From assembly GCF_001902635.1 (NCBI RefSeq), contig NZ_MJAO01000018.1:1-64000 (forward strand): a DNA stretch of 64,000 nt. The letters are read 5' to 3'. The DNA is from Serratia marcescens (GTDB lineage Bacteria; Pseudomonadota; Gammaproteobacteria; Enterobacterales; Enterobacteriaceae). A model generated the notes under the pieces. The model was not told where the DNA came from. It worked only from the letters and a program-made list of their open reading frames with translations, and searched no databases. Position numbers and translations under genes: made by a program. Positions 20,463 to 32,482 of this stretch are shown in pieces (position 1 is the first letter of the stretch; each line of letters starts with the position of its first letter).

Positions 20463-21320
20463 TCAGGCTTCGATCGCCATTTTCAGTTTCTTCATGGCGT
20501 TCTTTTCCAGCTGGCGCACGCGCTCCGCGGAAACGCCGTACTGATCGGCCAGTTCCTGCAGCGTCGACTTGTTGTCGTCGTCCAGCCAACGGGCGCGGAT
20601 GATATGCTGGCTGCGCTCGTCCAGACCTTCCAGCGCATAGGCCAGTTTGTCTGCGGCGTTGCTTTCCCAGTTATCTTCCTCGATGCCTTCGGCGAAGTCG
20701 GAACTCTTGTCCTGCAGGTACAGCACCGGCGCCATCGACTGGCCGTCGCGGGCCTCGTCATCCGGAGTCGGATCGAAAGTCATGTCCTGCGCCGCCATGC
20801 GAGACTCCATCTCGCGCACGTCTTTGCTGGTTACGCCCAGCTCACGGGCCACCAGTTCCACTTCGTCCTGGTTGAACCAGCCCAAACGCTGTTTGGTTTT
20901 GCGCAGGTTAAAGAACAGCTTGCGCTGCGCTTTGGTGGTCGCCACTTTCACGATGCGCCAGTTGCGCAATACATACTCGTGGATTTCCGCCTTAATCCAA
21001 TGCACCGCAAAGGAAACCAGACGCACGCCGACTTCAGGGTTGAAGCGGCGAACGGCTTTCATCAGGCCGATGTTGCCTTCCTGAATCAGGTCCGCCTGCG
21101 GCAGACCATAGCCTGAATAATTGCGGGCAATATGAGCGACAAAGCGCAGGTGAGACAGGATGAGCTGCTTAGCGGCATCCAGATCGCCCTGATAATGCAG
21201 CCGTTCAGCCAGCTCCCGCTCTTCCTCTGCCGTCAGCATCGGATAGGCGTTGGCTGCTCGGATATAGGCTTCCAAGCTGCCTTGGGGTACTAAGGCTAAA
21301 GTTTGCATTTCTTTGGTCAT
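20463..21320 (-). CDS. rpoH: RNA polymerase heat-shock sigma factor RpoH (sigma-32)
   Basis: Directs transcription of heat-shock chaperone and protease genes. 285 residues (E. coli 284). Regions 2 to 4 are recognisable: [20 protein letters not shown] (region 2.2), the RpoH box [19 protein letters not shown] near residue 131, and a C-terminal helix-turn-helix ([19 protein letters not shown]). The start codon has AGAGGG upstream. It lies downstream of ftsX with a separate 320-bp promoter region. Confidence 0.98.
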   Translation of the reverse strand: MTKEMQTLALVPQGSLEAYIRAANAYPMLTAEEERELAERLHYQGDLDAAKQLILSHLRFVAHIARNYSGYGLPQADLIQEGNIGLMKAVRRFNPEVGVRLVSFAVHWIKAEIHEYVLRNWRIVKVATTKAQRKLFFNLRKTKQRLGWFNQDEVELVARELGVTSKDVREMESRMAAQDMTFDPTPDDEARDGQSMAPVLYLQDKSSDFAEGIEEDNWESNAADKLAYALEGLDERSQHIIRARWLDDDNKSTLQELADQYGVSAERVRQLEKNAMKKLKMAIEA

Positions 21321-21640
21321 TCAAACCCTCTCTATTGAGAATACAAAATCATGCAGGTGATTATTACAGCGGGGAAATGATTGATTCTACGGCAGTTGCT
21401 GAAGCAAAAGCGGTTCCACTCGCCGGGCACCTTAACATTTGCTGCAATTTTTGACCGTACTCCGCCCTATAAGTTCACCCTTTTTTTGACCGCATTGTTG
21501 CTGACAATACGTGACGAAGGTGCAGGCCGATAGGGAATTTGTGCGCTAAGAAGAGAGGTATGGTGCTGACTTCGCTTGAGGTCACTCTTCTCCCGCAACG
21601 CGATCAAAAAGCAGCAGGAGAAGAGTATACCAAAAAAATC
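21321..21640 (-). promoter_or_regulatory. rpoH promoter region
   Basis: A 320-bp non-coding stretch separates ftsX from rpoH. It holds a sigma-E type promoter (21450-21477) and an inverted repeat, ACTCTTCTCC 21584-21593 with GGAGAAGAGT 21617-21626 (23-nt loop), that may end the ftsX transcript. Other rpoH promoters expected from E. coli could not be fixed by eye. Confidence 0.6.
21450..21477 (-). promoter_or_regulatory. Sigma-E type promoter of rpoH
   Basis: On the minus strand TGAACTT, a 16-bp spacer, then TCAAA match the sigma-E consensus GGAACTT-N16-TCNAA well, about 130 bp upstream of rpoH. It corresponds to the P3 promoter of E. coli, which makes sigma-32 when both envelope and heat stress are severe. 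Confidence 0.65.
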
Positions 21641-22594
21641 TTACTGTGGTGTAAATCGGCGTAAATGTTGCACGGTCGCCAGCCAGGCGGCGATCCAACC
21701 GATCATCGCGGAGATGATCAGCAGCAACAGCGCCTCGTCCCAGCCCAACCCGTGCAGGGCAAAGGCTGTGCCGAACACTTTGGCCACGCCGGCCACCACC
21801 GACTCCAGCTGCCACACCAACGCACCGGACAGCACCAGCGACAGCAGCGCACCGGCAAAGCCCAGCATCGCTCCGCCGTTGAGGAACGGCCGCAGGATAA
21901 AGCCATCGGTGGCGCCGATCAGCTTCATCACGTTGATGGTATCGCGGCGGCTGAAGATGCTCAGACGCACGCTGTTGCCGATCACCAGGAACACCGCCAC
22001 GATCATCAACACGCCGATGATCGCCGCGATCTGGCCCACCAGCCCGGTCAGCGCCGCCAGGCGGGCGAACCAGCTGTCATCCATACGCACTTCTTCAACG
22101 CCCTGCACCGCCGCCACGCGATCGCGCAGGGTGTTGAGGGTGTCCGAACTCTGGAAATTCAACTTCGGTGTAACGATCGCCACCGCCGGCAGCGGGTTCT
22201 CTTCCAGCATGTCCAGCGCGCCGCCAAAGCCCGACCAATTGCGGAACTCACCGCGCGCTTCTTCGCGCGACAGGTAGTGCACCTTCTCCACCCCGGCTTC
22301 CGCCTTAATGGCGTCGAGCACTTTTAGCGCCGCATCGTCGTCGAGCGATTTATCCAGATAGACCGTCAGCTGCGGCGTTGGGTACCACTGGCTGGCCGCG
22401 GTGCTGACGTTTTTCCAGACGATGTAGCACACGCTCGGCAGCGTCAGGGAAATGGCGATCACCATCACCGTCAGCAGCGTCGCCAACGGTTGGCGCAGCA
22501 TGTCCTTGATGGCGTTCATCCAGGCGTAACGCCACTGTTCGCGCCAGCCGCCGCGCAGCGCTTTGCTCTTGGCGGTTTTTGCGTTATTGGCCAT
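21641..22594 (-). CDS. ftsX: Cell division ABC-type protein FtsX
   Basis: Inner-membrane partner of FtsE; together they activate periplasmic amidases through EnvC at the septum. The 317 residues comprise a cytoplasmic N-terminal region rich in Lys/Arg, a first membrane helix near residue 40, a periplasmic domain (about 65-170) and three further helices near 180-310. Overlaps the ftsE stop by 11 bp, as in E. coli. Confidence 0.97.
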   Translation of the reverse strand: MANNAKTAKSKALRGGWREQWRYAWMNAIKDMLRQPLATLLTVMVIAISLTLPSVCYIVWKNVSTAASQWYPTPQLTVYLDKSLDDDAALKVLDAIKAEAGVEKVHYLSREEARGEFRNWSGFGGALDMLEENPLPAVAIVTPKLNFQSSDTLNTLRDRVAAVQGVEEVRMDDSWFARLAALTGLVGQIAAIIGVLMIVAVFLVIGNSVRLSIFSRRDTINVMKLIGATDGFILRPFLNGGAMLGFAGALLSLVLSGALVWQLESVVAGVAKVFGTAFALHGLGWDEALLLLIISAMIGWIAAWLATVQHLRRFTPQ

Positions 22595-23255
22595 GGTGAG
22601 CGCCTCCCAGCATACGGCCCTGACTCAGCGTCAGGATGCGGTAATTACGGCGGGCGATAAGCCCGGTATCGTGCGTCGCCATCAACACCGTGACGCCGAC
22701 GCGGTTGAATTCTTCAAACAGGCGCAGAATGCCTTCGGACAGCGCGTCGTCCAGGTTGCCGGTCGGTTCATCCGCCAGCAGCACCGCCGGTTTGTTCACC
22801 ACCGCGCGGGCGATGCCCACGCGCTGCTGCTCACCGCCGGACAGCTGAATCGGGAAGTTCTTCGCTTTATCCAGCAAACCGACCTTATCCAACGCGGCGG
22901 AGACGCGGCGGCGGATGTCTTCGGTACTGGCGCCGGCGATGATCAGCGGCATCGCCACATTGTCATAGACCGTGCGATCCAGCAGCAAATGGTGATCCTG
23001 GAAAATCATGCCGATCTGCCGACGCAGGAACGGCACCTCGCGGTTTTTCAAACGACTGATGTCGTGACCGCCAAACCAGATGTGGCCGGCGCTGGGCCGT
23101 TCGATGCCACAAATCAGTTTCAGCAGGGTACTTTTCCCCGCGCCGGAATGGCCGGTCAGAAACGCCATTTCCGCCGGGCGCAGATGGAAATCAACCCCCT
23201 GCAGCGCTTGCCGTCCGCCCAGATAAGCTTTACTGACCTGTTCAAAGCGAATCAT
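22584..23255 (-). CDS. ftsE: Cell division ATP-binding protein FtsE
   Basis: ATPase of the FtsEX complex in septal peptidoglycan hydrolysis and divisome assembly. The 223 residues carry Walker [13 protein letters not shown] (from residue 35), signature [14 protein letters not shown] and Walker [13 protein letters not shown]. It sits 5 bp after ftsY and overlaps ftsX, forming the conserved ftsYEX operon. Confidence 0.98.
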   Translation of the reverse strand: MIRFEQVSKAYLGGRQALQGVDFHLRPAEMAFLTGHSGAGKSTLLKLICGIERPSAGHIWFGGHDISRLKNREVPFLRRQIGMIFQDHHLLLDRTVYDNVAMPLIIAGASTEDIRRRVSAALDKVGLLDKAKNFPIQLSGGEQQRVGIARAVVNKPAVLLADEPTGNLDDALSEGILRLFEEFNRVGVTVLMATHDTGLIARRNYRILTLSQGRMLGGAHHGQ

Positions 23256-23260
23256 CCGTA

Positions 23261-24868
23261 TTAATCCTCTCGGGCAAAAAGTGCCTCAATAAAATCGTCA
23301 GCCTTAAACGGCCGCAAATCTTCGATGCCTTCCCCGACGCCGATATAGCGAATCGGGATACCGAACTGATCGGCGATGGCGAAGATCACCCCACCCTTGG
23401 CGGTACCGTCCAGTTTAGTCAGCGTGATGCCGGTTAAGCCCACGGCTTCATTAAATAATTTCGCCTGACTGACGGCATTCTGCCCGGTGCTGGCATCGAG
23501 CGTCAGCATAACCTCATGGGGGGCCTGGTCGTCCAGTTTTTTCATGACCCGGACAATCTTCTTCAGCTCTTCCATCAGGTGCGATTTGTTCTGCAGACGG
23601 CCGGCGGTATCGGCGATCAACACGTCGATGCCGCGCGCCTTGGCGGCCTGCACCGCATCGAAGATCACCGAAGCGGAATCCGCGCCGGTATGCTGCGCCA
23701 CCACCGGAATGCGGTTGCGTTCGCCCCATACCTGCAGCTGTTCCACCGCTGCGGCGCGGAAGGTATCCCCCGCCGCCAGCATCACCGACTTGCCTTCCGC
23801 CTGGAACTGACGCGCCAGCTTACCGATGGTGGTGGTTTTACCCACGCCGTTCACGCCGACCATCAGGATGACATACGGCGCTTTCCCGCTGACATCCAGC
23901 GGCTGATCGACCTTGGCCAGAATTTCGGACATTTCCTCCTTCAGCTTGCCGTACAGCGCCTCGGCATCTTTCAGCTGCTTGCGGCTGGCGTGCTGGGTCA
24001 GGGAGGTGATGATCTTGCGCGTGGTGTCCACGCCGACATCGGCGATCAACAGCTGCTCTTCCAGCTCGTCGAACAGGTCGTCGTCGATCTTTTTACCGCG
24101 GAACAGCCCCATAAAGCCGGAGCCGAGGTTTTGCTTGGTCTTCAGCAGGCTGCGCTTCAGGCGGGCGAAGAAGCCCTCTTTGGTCGGGCGCTCCTGCTCT
24201 TGCGCAGCAACCGGCGCCACCGGTTCAGGTTCGACGACTGGCTCTGGCTCAACAACTGGCTCTGGCTCAACGACCGACTCCGGCTCAACCACCGGCTCTG
24301 GCTCAACCACCGGTTCGGGTTCGACGATCGGCTCCGGCTCAACCACCGGTTCAGGTTCGACAACCGGCTCGGGTTCGACGATCGGCTCCGGCTCAACCAC
24401 CGGTTCGAGTTCGACAACCAGCTCCGGCTCAACCACCGGCTCGGGTTCGACGACCGGCTCCGGCTCAACCACCGGCTCGGGTTCGACAACCGGCTCCGGC
24501 TCAACCACCGGTTCGGGTTCGACGATCGGCTGATGCTGCGCCACTACCTGCTCGGTCACGCTGGCAATCTCTTCGGCTAACGCTTGCGGCGCCGCCGGAT
24601 GTTCAGCCACCGCCGGCACGTTTTCCGCGATTTGTTCACCGGCCTGGCCGTTATCCCATTCCCCCGGGGTCTCGACGGAGGCGGCAGGTTCAGATTCCTG
24701 GGCGGGGAGCTTGTCGTCCAGCTTGGCGGCAGCCGGTTCAGCCGGCGTCTCCGCTGCCTGAGGTTCTGCCTGCTCTACCGGCTGCTCAGGTTGCTGCTGC
24801 TCTTCTTCCTTTTCCTTCTGGCCAAAGCCCAGCCAGGAGAAAAACCCACGTTTCTTATCTTTTGCCAT
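23261..24868 (-). CDS. ftsY: Signal recognition particle receptor FtsY
   Basis: GTPase receptor that docks ribosome-SRP complexes at the inner membrane. 535 residues (E. coli 497). The membrane-targeting N-terminus ([20 protein letters not shown]) is followed by a long acidic A domain, here carrying a 17-unit hexapeptide repeat at residues 114-215, and then the NG domain with [24 protein letters not shown] and [10 protein letters not shown]. The extra length lies in the repeat. Confidence 0.97.
   Translation of the reverse strand: MAKDKKRGFFSWLGFGQKEKEEEQQQPEQPVEQAEPQAAETPAEPAAAKLDDKLPAQESEPAASVETPGEWDNGQAGEQIAENVPAVAEHPAAPQALAEEIASVTEQVVAQHQPIVEPEPVVEPEPVVEPEPVVEPEPVVEPEPVVEPELVVELEPVVEPEPIVEPEPVVEPEPVVEPEPIVEPEPVVEPEPVVEPESVVEPEPVVEPEPVVEPEPVAPVAAQEQERPTKEGFFARLKRSLLKTKQNLGSGFMGLFRGKKIDDDLFDELEEQLLIADVGVDTTRKIITSLTQHASRKQLKDAEALYGKLKEEMSEILAKVDQPLDVSGKAPYVILMVGVNGVGKTTTIGKLARQFQAEGKSVMLAAGDTFRAAAVEQLQVWGERNRIPVVAQHTGADSASVIFDAVQAAKARGIDVLIADTAGRLQNKSHLMEELKKIVRVMKKLDDQAPHEVMLTLDASTGQNAVSQAKLFNEAVGLTGITLTKLDGTAKGGVIFAIADQFGIPIRYIGVGEGIEDLRPFKADDFIEALFARED
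24224..24529 (-). repeat. 18-bp coding tandem repeat in ftsY
   Basis: About 17 tandem units of six codons, consensus Pro-Val-Val-Glu-Pro-Glu, encode residues 114-215 of FtsY. Units differ at third positions, and some carry Ile, Leu or Ser at repeat positions 1-2. Such arrays expand and contract by slippage in multiples of 18 bp, keeping the frame. Confidence 0.9.
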
Positions 24869-25110
24869 GTTATGACTCTACTCCGTACCGAAGGCTCGCT
24901 TACCCTACATACCTGAAGGATATATGCTGACAATAATCCGCCGAGTCTATCACTTTCCCTCGCGCAGCAACACGCATCCGGCATGCTTTCCGGTGTGAAA
25001 TCAGACAACAGAGTTTTACCGTTCCCCCCGGCGCCCGTCACCGGTAGAATAGGGGCAACTTTTCGTTAACCCCTGCGGCCCCGCGCCGCAAAAGAAATCA
25101 AACAACGCTT

Positions 25111-25731
25111 ATGACAAGACTCTCGCCACGGGCGGCGGCCAAAAAACCGTCCCAGGCCGCAGCCGGACAGATCCGCATCATCGGCGGCCAATGGCGCGGC
25201 CGCAAGCTGCCGGTGCCTAATAGCCCGGGGCTGCGCCCCACCACCGACCGGGTGCGCGAAACCCTGTTCAACTGGCTGGCGCCGGTGATTCAGGGCGCGC
25301 GTTGCCTGGACTGCTTCGCCGGCAGCGGTGCGCTAGGCCTGGAGGCGCTGTCGCGCTATGCCGGCAGCGTTACCCTACTGGAGTTTGAACGGCCGGTGGC
25401 GCAGCAGCTGGAGAAAAATCTGGCGCTGCTGCAGGGCAAAGGCGTGGTGATCAACACCAACGCACTGGGCTGGCTGGCGGGCGACGGCCAACCGTTCGAC
25501 GTGGTGTTCCTCGATCCGCCGTTCCGCAAAGGCCTGCTGGCGGAGACCGCCTTGTTGCTGGAGCTGCGGGGCTGGCTGGCCGACGAGGCCTGGATCTATG
25601 TAGAAGCCGAGGCGGAAAGCGCCGCGGCGGACGTGCCTGCCAACTGGCAACTGCACCGGGAGAAGGTCGCCGGCCAGGTGGCTTATCGCCTTTATATTCG
25701 TTCGCAAGAGAAAACCGACCATGCTGATTAA
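25111..25731 (+). CDS. rsmD: 16S rRNA (guanine-966-N2)-methyltransferase RsmD
   Basis: Methylates G966 of 16S rRNA with S-adenosylmethionine. 206 residues. The Rossmann core begins with IRIIGGQWRGRKLPVP, then CLDCFAGSGALGLEALSRYA (SAM binding) and the catalytic DPPF motif near residue 135. Divergent from ftsY, as in E. coli; its 3' end overlaps the DUF1145 gene by 11 bp. Confidence 0.95.
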   Translation: MTRLSPRAAAKKPSQAAAGQIRIIGGQWRGRKLPVPNSPGLRPTTDRVRETLFNWLAPVIQGARCLDCFAGSGALGLEALSRYAGSVTLLEFERPVAQQLEKNLALLQGKGVVINTNALGWLAGDGQPFDVVFLDPPFRKGLLAETALLLELRGWLADEAWIYVEAEAESAAADVPANWQLHREKVAGQVAYRLYIRSQEKTDHAD

Positions 25732-25993
25732 TCTGGGCCGCCTGCTGATGCTGTGCGTGTGGGGCTTCCTGCTCTCCAACCTGTTCCATCCATTTCCCAA
25801 ACCGCTGAAGTATTTCATCGACGTGGCGCTGTTCTTTATGGTGGTGATGCACGGCCTGCAGCTGGTGCTGTTGAAATCTACCCAGCCGAAGGATCAGCCG
25901 ATCAGCTACTGGCAGGAGGCCAAGATCTTTATCTTTGGCGTGTTCGAGCTGCTGGCCTGGCAAAAGAAACAGCCGCCCATCAAGAAGAAGTAA
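25721..25993 (+). CDS. yhhL: DUF1145 membrane protein YhhL
   Basis: Small inner-membrane protein of 90 residues with two hydrophobic helices in the first half (MLINLGRLLMLCVWGFLLSN and FIDVALFFMVVMHGLQLVLL) and a basic C-terminus ending QPPIKKK. Overlaps rsmD, so the two are translated together, as in E. coli. Function unknown. Confidence 0.88.
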   Translation: MLINLGRLLMLCVWGFLLSNLFHPFPKPLKYFIDVALFFMVVMHGLQLVLLKSTQPKDQPISYWQEAKIFIFGVFELLAWQKKQPPIKKK

Positions 25994-25996
25994 CCG

Positions 25997-26353
25997 TTAC
26001 GGCTGAGCGGTGAAAGAGACGAAGCGCGTGCCCTGCATGTTCAGCATGCCCTGCGCGCCTTTTTCTATCGGGTTGTATTGCCATTGCTTCAGCCGCAGCG
26101 TGATGTCTTCGCCACCCTGCGCCGGGCTGAACACCACCTCGTAATACATCGGCTCGTTGACCAACGGTTCGCGCTGCGGCGCGCGGGTCTTGGCGACCGG
26201 GAAACTCCGCTTGTCGCTCACCGTCACCTGCAGACTGCGCATCGGCGCGCGATCGTTTTCCGCCTCCTGCTGGCGCTGTTTGAAGTAGCGTTGCGTAGCC
26301 AGCACGGCGATCAATGCAATCACGGCAACAAAAAATAACGGCGGTTTGCTCAT
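25997..26353 (-). CDS. yhhM: DUF2500 protein YhhM
   Basis: 118 residues from the start MSKPPLFFVAVIALIAVLAT, which matches E. coli YhhM. One N-terminal membrane helix is followed by a soluble domain ending GTRFVSFTAQP. The frame continues upstream to 26404, but family members start at 26353. Converges with yhhL, 3 bp apart. Function unknown. Confidence 0.87.
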   Translation of the reverse strand: MSKPPLFFVAVIALIAVLATQRYFKQRQQEAENDRAPMRSLQVTVSDKRSFPVAKTRAPQREPLVNEPMYYEVVFSPAQGGEDITLRLKQWQYNPIEKGAQGMLNMQGTRFVSFTAQP

Positions 26354-26511
26354 CGGTTTCCCATTCCCTTCGCGGTCAAATCGGCGTAAACATAGCATTC
26401 TCAAGAAAGCATTGTCGATCGTCGGCAGGCTACCTACACTGAAATAAGAAGTGACATTGGTGACAGTTTGGAGCCGGTTGTTGCGGCTCCCTCATACATA
26501 AGGAAGACATA

Positions 26512-27138
26512 ATGAGTTGGCCGTTCCTTGCCGTATTCTTTTCCGGTTGGCTGTTCGTCGACGCCTCTTACCGCGGGCCGCGTTGGCAGCGATGGGTATT
26601 CAAACCCGTCACGTTATTGCTGTTGCTGTTGCTGGCCTGGCAGGCGCCGGTGCTGGGCGCCGCAGGTTACCTGATCGTACTCGGCCTGCTGGCGACGTTG
26701 ATCGGCGACGCGCTGCTCCTGTTGCCGCGCGAGCGGGTTTTGTACGCCATCGGCGCCTTTTTCCTCTCCCACCTGCTGTATACCCTGAGCTTCGCCAGCC
26801 AGATGACCTTCAGCCTGTTCTGGCCGCTGCCGCTGACGCTGCTGGCGATCGGCGCGCTGCTGCTGGCGACCATCTGGACCCGGCTGGAGGAGATGCGCTG
26901 GCCGATCGCCACCTACGTGGCGATGACGCTGCTGATGGTCTGGCTGGCGGGCGAGCAATACTTCCTGCGCAGCACCGATTTCGGCTTCTCGCTGTTGACC
27001 GGCACTTCGCTGCTGCTGCTGGCCAACGTGGTCTGGCTGATCAACCGCTATCGTTTCACCTTCCGCGCGGCGGACGCCATTGTGGCCTTCTGTTACTTCT
27101 CCGGCCACTTCCTGATCGTACGTTCGCTCTACCTGTAA
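26512..27138 (+). CDS. yhhN: Lysoplasmalogenase-family membrane protein YhhN
   Basis: Integral membrane protein of 208 residues with about eight hydrophobic segments, in the YhhN/TMEM86 family, some members of which hydrolyse lysoplasmalogens. The ATG follows AAGGAAG. Keeps its E. coli position between yhhM and zntA, but here inhibitor and serralysin genes lie between yhhN and zntA. Substrate in bacteria is uncertain. Confidence 0.88.
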   Translation: MSWPFLAVFFSGWLFVDASYRGPRWQRWVFKPVTLLLLLLLAWQAPVLGAAGYLIVLGLLATLIGDALLLLPRERVLYAIGAFFLSHLLYTLSFASQMTFSLFWPLPLTLLAIGALLLATIWTRLEEMRWPIATYVAMTLLMVWLAGEQYFLRSTDFGFSLLTGTSLLLLANVVWLINRYRFTFRAADAIVAFCYFSGHFLIVRSLYL

Positions 27139-27148
27139 ACGCCTACCG

Positions 27149-27176
27149 CGGGTTCGGTGCGCCGAACCCGTTTCTT
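27149..27176 (+). terminator. Intrinsic terminator after yhhN
   Basis: A perfect 9-bp stem (27149-27157 with 27162-27170), loop TGCG, is followed by TTTCTT on the plus strand, directly downstream of yhhN and converging on the inhibitor gene. Confidence 0.75.
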
Positions 27177-27179
27177 CCA

Positions 27180-27557
27180 TTACACCAACGCCTTCAGCGT
27201 CAGCGCGTCATCGGCGCCCAACTGATTGCGATACAGATCGCCGTCACGCGAGAAGAATGCCAGCGTGCTGCCATCCGCCCGCAGCAGGGCGATGCCGTCC
27301 GGTGCCGGGCGCCAGCCCACCACTTCGGCCGCAAACACGCTTTGCAAACAGCGTTGCCGATCTACCAACTGATAGCCGTTCGTCTCGTTCTGTTCATCGG
27401 CCAGAAACTCGATTTGGCACTGTCGCTCGCTGTCGGCGACCTGCCATTGCCCCGCCAGCGACTGTGCGGTCGGCAGCGTCAGGCTGCCGGCCATCACCGC
27501 GCTCGTCACCATCATGCCGCCCGCCGCCAGGGCAGTGCGCGTTAAACTCGTTTTCAT
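27180..27557 (-). CDS. inh: Periplasmic serralysin inhibitor (Inh/SmaPI family)
   Basis: Small beta-barrel inhibitor that protects the cell from its own metalloprotease. The 125-residue precursor has a signal peptide ending near VMA-GSLTLPTAQ; in the family the mature N-terminal tail inserts into the protease active site. Two cysteines (RQCQIEF and RQRCLQS) would form the conserved disulfide, and GWRPAPDGIALLRADGSTLA is typical of Inh proteins. It lies 54 bp downstream of serralysin on the same strand, so the two are probably co-transcribed. Confidence 0.93.
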   Translation of the reverse strand: MKTSLTRTALAAGGMMVTSAVMAGSLTLPTAQSLAGQWQVADSERQCQIEFLADEQNETNGYQLVDRQRCLQSVFAAEVVGWRPAPDGIALLRADGSTLAFFSRDGDLYRNQLGADDALTLKALV

Positions 27558-27611
27558 CTCGGCCCCCGTTTCACGCCCGGCCGATGCTGCACCGGGCGTT
27601 CCGTTACTGTG

Positions 27612-29756
<2,145 letters not shown>

Positions 29757-32075
29757 ATGCACAATCAGCAAAATCATAATCATCAGGAACATCAGCACGC
29801 CGAAGGCGGATGCGGCTGCAACCACAGCCACAGCAAAACCCAGCATGGCTGCAGCAGCGAGCCTAAAAACACCGCTGCTCACGCCGAACATGCTCACCAC
29901 CATCACGAACATGGCGATAGCTGCTGCAGTACCGCCGCGCCCAACGATCCGGACGAGGAAAGCGACAGGCTGGCTGCCGCGCCCCCTTCCGGCAGCCAAC
30001 GTTTCAGCTGGAAAGTCACCGGTATGGACTGCCCCAGCTGCGCCAAGAAAATCGAAAATGCCGTGACCGCCCTCCCCGGCGTCGACAGCGCGCGAGTGCT
30101 GTTCGCCACCGAAAAACTGGTGGTAGACGCGCAGTCCGACATCAGCCTGCGAATCCAGGACGCGGTTGCCCAAGCCGGCTTTACCCTGCTCGGCACTCAG
30201 ACCGCCAAAGCCGCCGCGCCAAAGACCTCACGCTTCGGCGAATTCGCACCGCTGCTGCTATTAACCACCCTGATGGTCGTTAGCTGGGTGCTGGATCGGG
30301 TTAACCCGGAGCTGGGCCGCATCGCCTTTATCGCCACCACGCTGGTTGGGTTGGCGCCGGTCGCCGCCAAGGCACTGCGTCTGATGCGTTCCGGTACGCC
30401 GTTCGCCATCGAAACGCTGATGAGCGTGGCGGCCATCGGCGCGCTGTTCATCGGCGCCACCGCCGAAGCGGCGATGGTACTGCTGCTGTTTATGGTCGGC
30501 GAACTGCTGGAATCCTACGCCGCCAACCGTGCTCGGCGCGGAGTGACGGCGCTGATGGAGCTGGTGCCGGAAGATGCGCTGCTGCTGCAAGGCACGGAAC
30601 GCAAACGCGTGCCGGTCGCTAGCCTGCGCCCTGGCGATGTGATTGAAATCGCGCCCGGCGGGCGCCTGCCGGCCGACGCCGAGCTGCTCAATCCCTTTGC
30701 CAGCTTCGACGAAAGCGCGCTGACCGGTGAATCGGTGCCGGTCGAGCGCCAACAGGGTGAGAAAGTGGCCGCCGGCAGCCTGTCTGTCGATCAGGCAGCG
30801 CAGATGAAGGTGATCTCCGAGCCCGGCAAAAACGCCATCGACCGCATTCTGCAGCTGATTGAAGAAGCCGAAGAGCGCCGCGCGCCGATCGAACGCTTCC
30901 TCGATCGCTTCAGCCGCTATTACACCCCGGCCATTATGCTGCTGGCCGTCGCGGTGATCCTGCTGCCGCCGCTGCTGTTCTCGCAGCCTTGGGATACCTG
31001 GATCTATCGCGGCCTGACGCTGCTGTTGATCGGCTGTCCATGTGCCCTGGTGATCTCGACCCCGGCGGCCATTACTTCCGGGCTGGCGGCGGCAACGCGG
31101 CGCGGTGCGCTGATTAAAGGCGGTGCGGCGCTGGAACAGTTGGGGCAAGTTCAAACCATCGCCTTCGATAAAACCGGCACCCTGACCGAAGGCAAACCGA
31201 CGGTCACCGACGTGCTGCCGATCGGCACTCTCAGCGAACAGCAGCTGTTAACGTTGGCCGCCGCAGTGGAGGCCGGTTCACATCACCCGCTGGCGCAGGC
31301 GATCATCAACCGCGCCGCCGAGAGCGGGGATACGCTGCCGCTGGCGCAGGCGCGCCGCGCCCTGGCCGGCGTCGGTGTGGAAGGGATCGTAGACGGCAAA
31401 ACCGTGTTGATCAGTGCGCCGGGCAAACTGGCGCCGGGCCTGCTCGGCACCCAATGGCAAGGCCAGGTGGATAAGCTGGAAAGCGCCGGTAAAACGGCGG
31501 TGGTGGTGTTGGAAGATGGCTCACCCATCGGCTTGCTGGCGTTGCGCGATACGCTGCGCAGCGACGCCAAACAGGCGATGGCGGAACTGAACGCGCTGGG
31601 TATCCGCGGCGTAATGCTGACCGGCGACAACCCGCGCGCCGCTGCGGCGATCGCCGGCGAACTGGGCCTCGACTATCGCGCCGGTCTGTTGCCGGAAGAT
31701 AAGGTCAAAGCGGTCACCGAGCTGAGCGAGCTGCGCCCGACGGCGATGATCGGTGACGGCATCAACGACGCCCCGGCGATGAAGGCCTCCAGCATCGGCA
31801 TCGCCATGGGCAGCGGCACCGACGTGGCGCTGGAAACCGCCGACGCCGCCCTGACCCACAACCGGCTGTTGGGCGTCGCCGAGATGATCCGCATCTCGCG
31901 CGCCACCCACGCCAATATCCGGCAAAACATCACCATCGCGTTGGGGTTGAAAGGGGTATTCCTGATCACCAGCCTGCTGGGGTTAACCGGGTTGTGGCTG
32001 GCGGTGCTGGCGGACTCCGGTGCCACCGCACTGGTCACCGCCAACGCGTTGCGGCTGTTGAAAAAGCGCCAATAA
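29757..32075 (+). CDS. zntA: Zn(II)/Cd(II)/Pb(II)-translocating P-type ATPase ZntA
   Basis: Inner-membrane P1B-type ATPase that exports zinc, cadmium and lead. 772 residues (E. coli 732). The extra length is a His/Cys-rich tail at residues 1-60 (HNHQEHQHAEGGCGCNHSHS and a His cluster near 45-50) before the heavy-metal domain with GMDCPSC near residue 90. The core motifs are intact: CPC near 427, DKTGTLTEG (phosphorylated Asp about 471), HHPL and GDGINDAP near 666. The promoter carries a ZntR site. The following gene is not the usual tusA but the cysteine-protease island. Confidence 0.97.
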   Translation: MHNQQNHNHQEHQHAEGGCGCNHSHSKTQHGCSSEPKNTAAHAEHAHHHHEHGDSCCSTAAPNDPDEESDRLAAAPPSGSQRFSWKVTGMDCPSCAKKIENAVTALPGVDSARVLFATEKLVVDAQSDISLRIQDAVAQAGFTLLGTQTAKAAAPKTSRFGEFAPLLLLTTLMVVSWVLDRVNPELGRIAFIATTLVGLAPVAAKALRLMRSGTPFAIETLMSVAAIGALFIGATAEAAMVLLLFMVGELLESYAANRARRGVTALMELVPEDALLLQGTERKRVPVASLRPGDVIEIAPGGRLPADAELLNPFASFDESALTGESVPVERQQGEKVAAGSLSVDQAAQMKVISEPGKNAIDRILQLIEEAEERRAPIERFLDRFSRYYTPAIMLLAVAVILLPPLLFSQPWDTWIYRGLTLLLIGCPCALVISTPAAITSGLAAATRRGALIKGGAALEQLGQVQTIAFDKTGTLTEGKPTVTDVLPIGTLSEQQLLTLAAAVEAGSHHPLAQAIINRAAESGDTLPLAQARRALAGVGVEGIVDGKTVLISAPGKLAPGLLGTQWQGQVDKLESAGKTAVVVLEDGSPIGLLALRDTLRSDAKQAMAELNALGIRGVMLTGDNPRAAAAIAGELGLDYRAGLLPEDKVKAVTELSELRPTAMIGDGINDAPAMKASSIGIAMGSGTDVALETADAALTHNRLLGVAEMIRISRATHANIRQNITIALGLKGVFLITSLLGLTGLWLAVLADSGATALVTANALRLLKKRQ

Positions 32076-32081
32076 CGCTGC

Positions 32082-32109
32082 GCCGGGTTTCTCGATGGGG
32101 GAACCCGGC
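32082..32109 (+). terminator. Hairpin after zntA
   Basis: GCCGGGTT (32082-32089) pairs with AACCCGGC (32102-32109) in an 8-bp stem with a 12-nt loop just after the zntA stop. There is no real T-run, so efficiency is uncertain. Confidence 0.5.
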
Positions 32110-32482
32110 GTTATCCATTTCGCTTCTGCAAAGTTTTGCGGGTGACGACGTCTCTCCCCGCCTTTTGTTAGCTCTCTTACCGTCAGCACAATAAGTTATG
32201 GCGATGGTGTTTTATTTTTCAGAGAATATAACACGTTGCCATAGGAACCCGATGTTGACGCGACCATCACGATCAGATCCACCGCCACCTAAAATCGCTA
32301 TTTATTCAATAACGCCGCCTTGAACTAGAAAAAGGGAAAATCCCACCTATACTTTCCGAGGTATCAGGATCCCGATAAGGACTGAGGCAATTTAATTGCC
32401 ACCACATGGCGTGGATATTCAGTTAGCTAATTAATTCTATGTACTCTAATTCCTTTTAAACTATTTCTTATGAAAGGTATTT
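32110..32482 (+). promoter_or_regulatory. Region upstream of the cysteine-protease gene
   Basis: Non-coding stretch whose composition shifts from GC-rich to AT-rich near 32190, marking the left edge of the inserted segment. A 15-bp dyad centred on one base, GGCAATTTAATTGCC (32386-32400), lies about 85 bp upstream of the gene and is a candidate operator. No coding frame seen. Confidence 0.4.

Noticed and set aside
24224-24529. CRISPR-like array
   Set aside because: Regular 18-bp period without spacers and in frame with FtsY, so it is a coding repeat.
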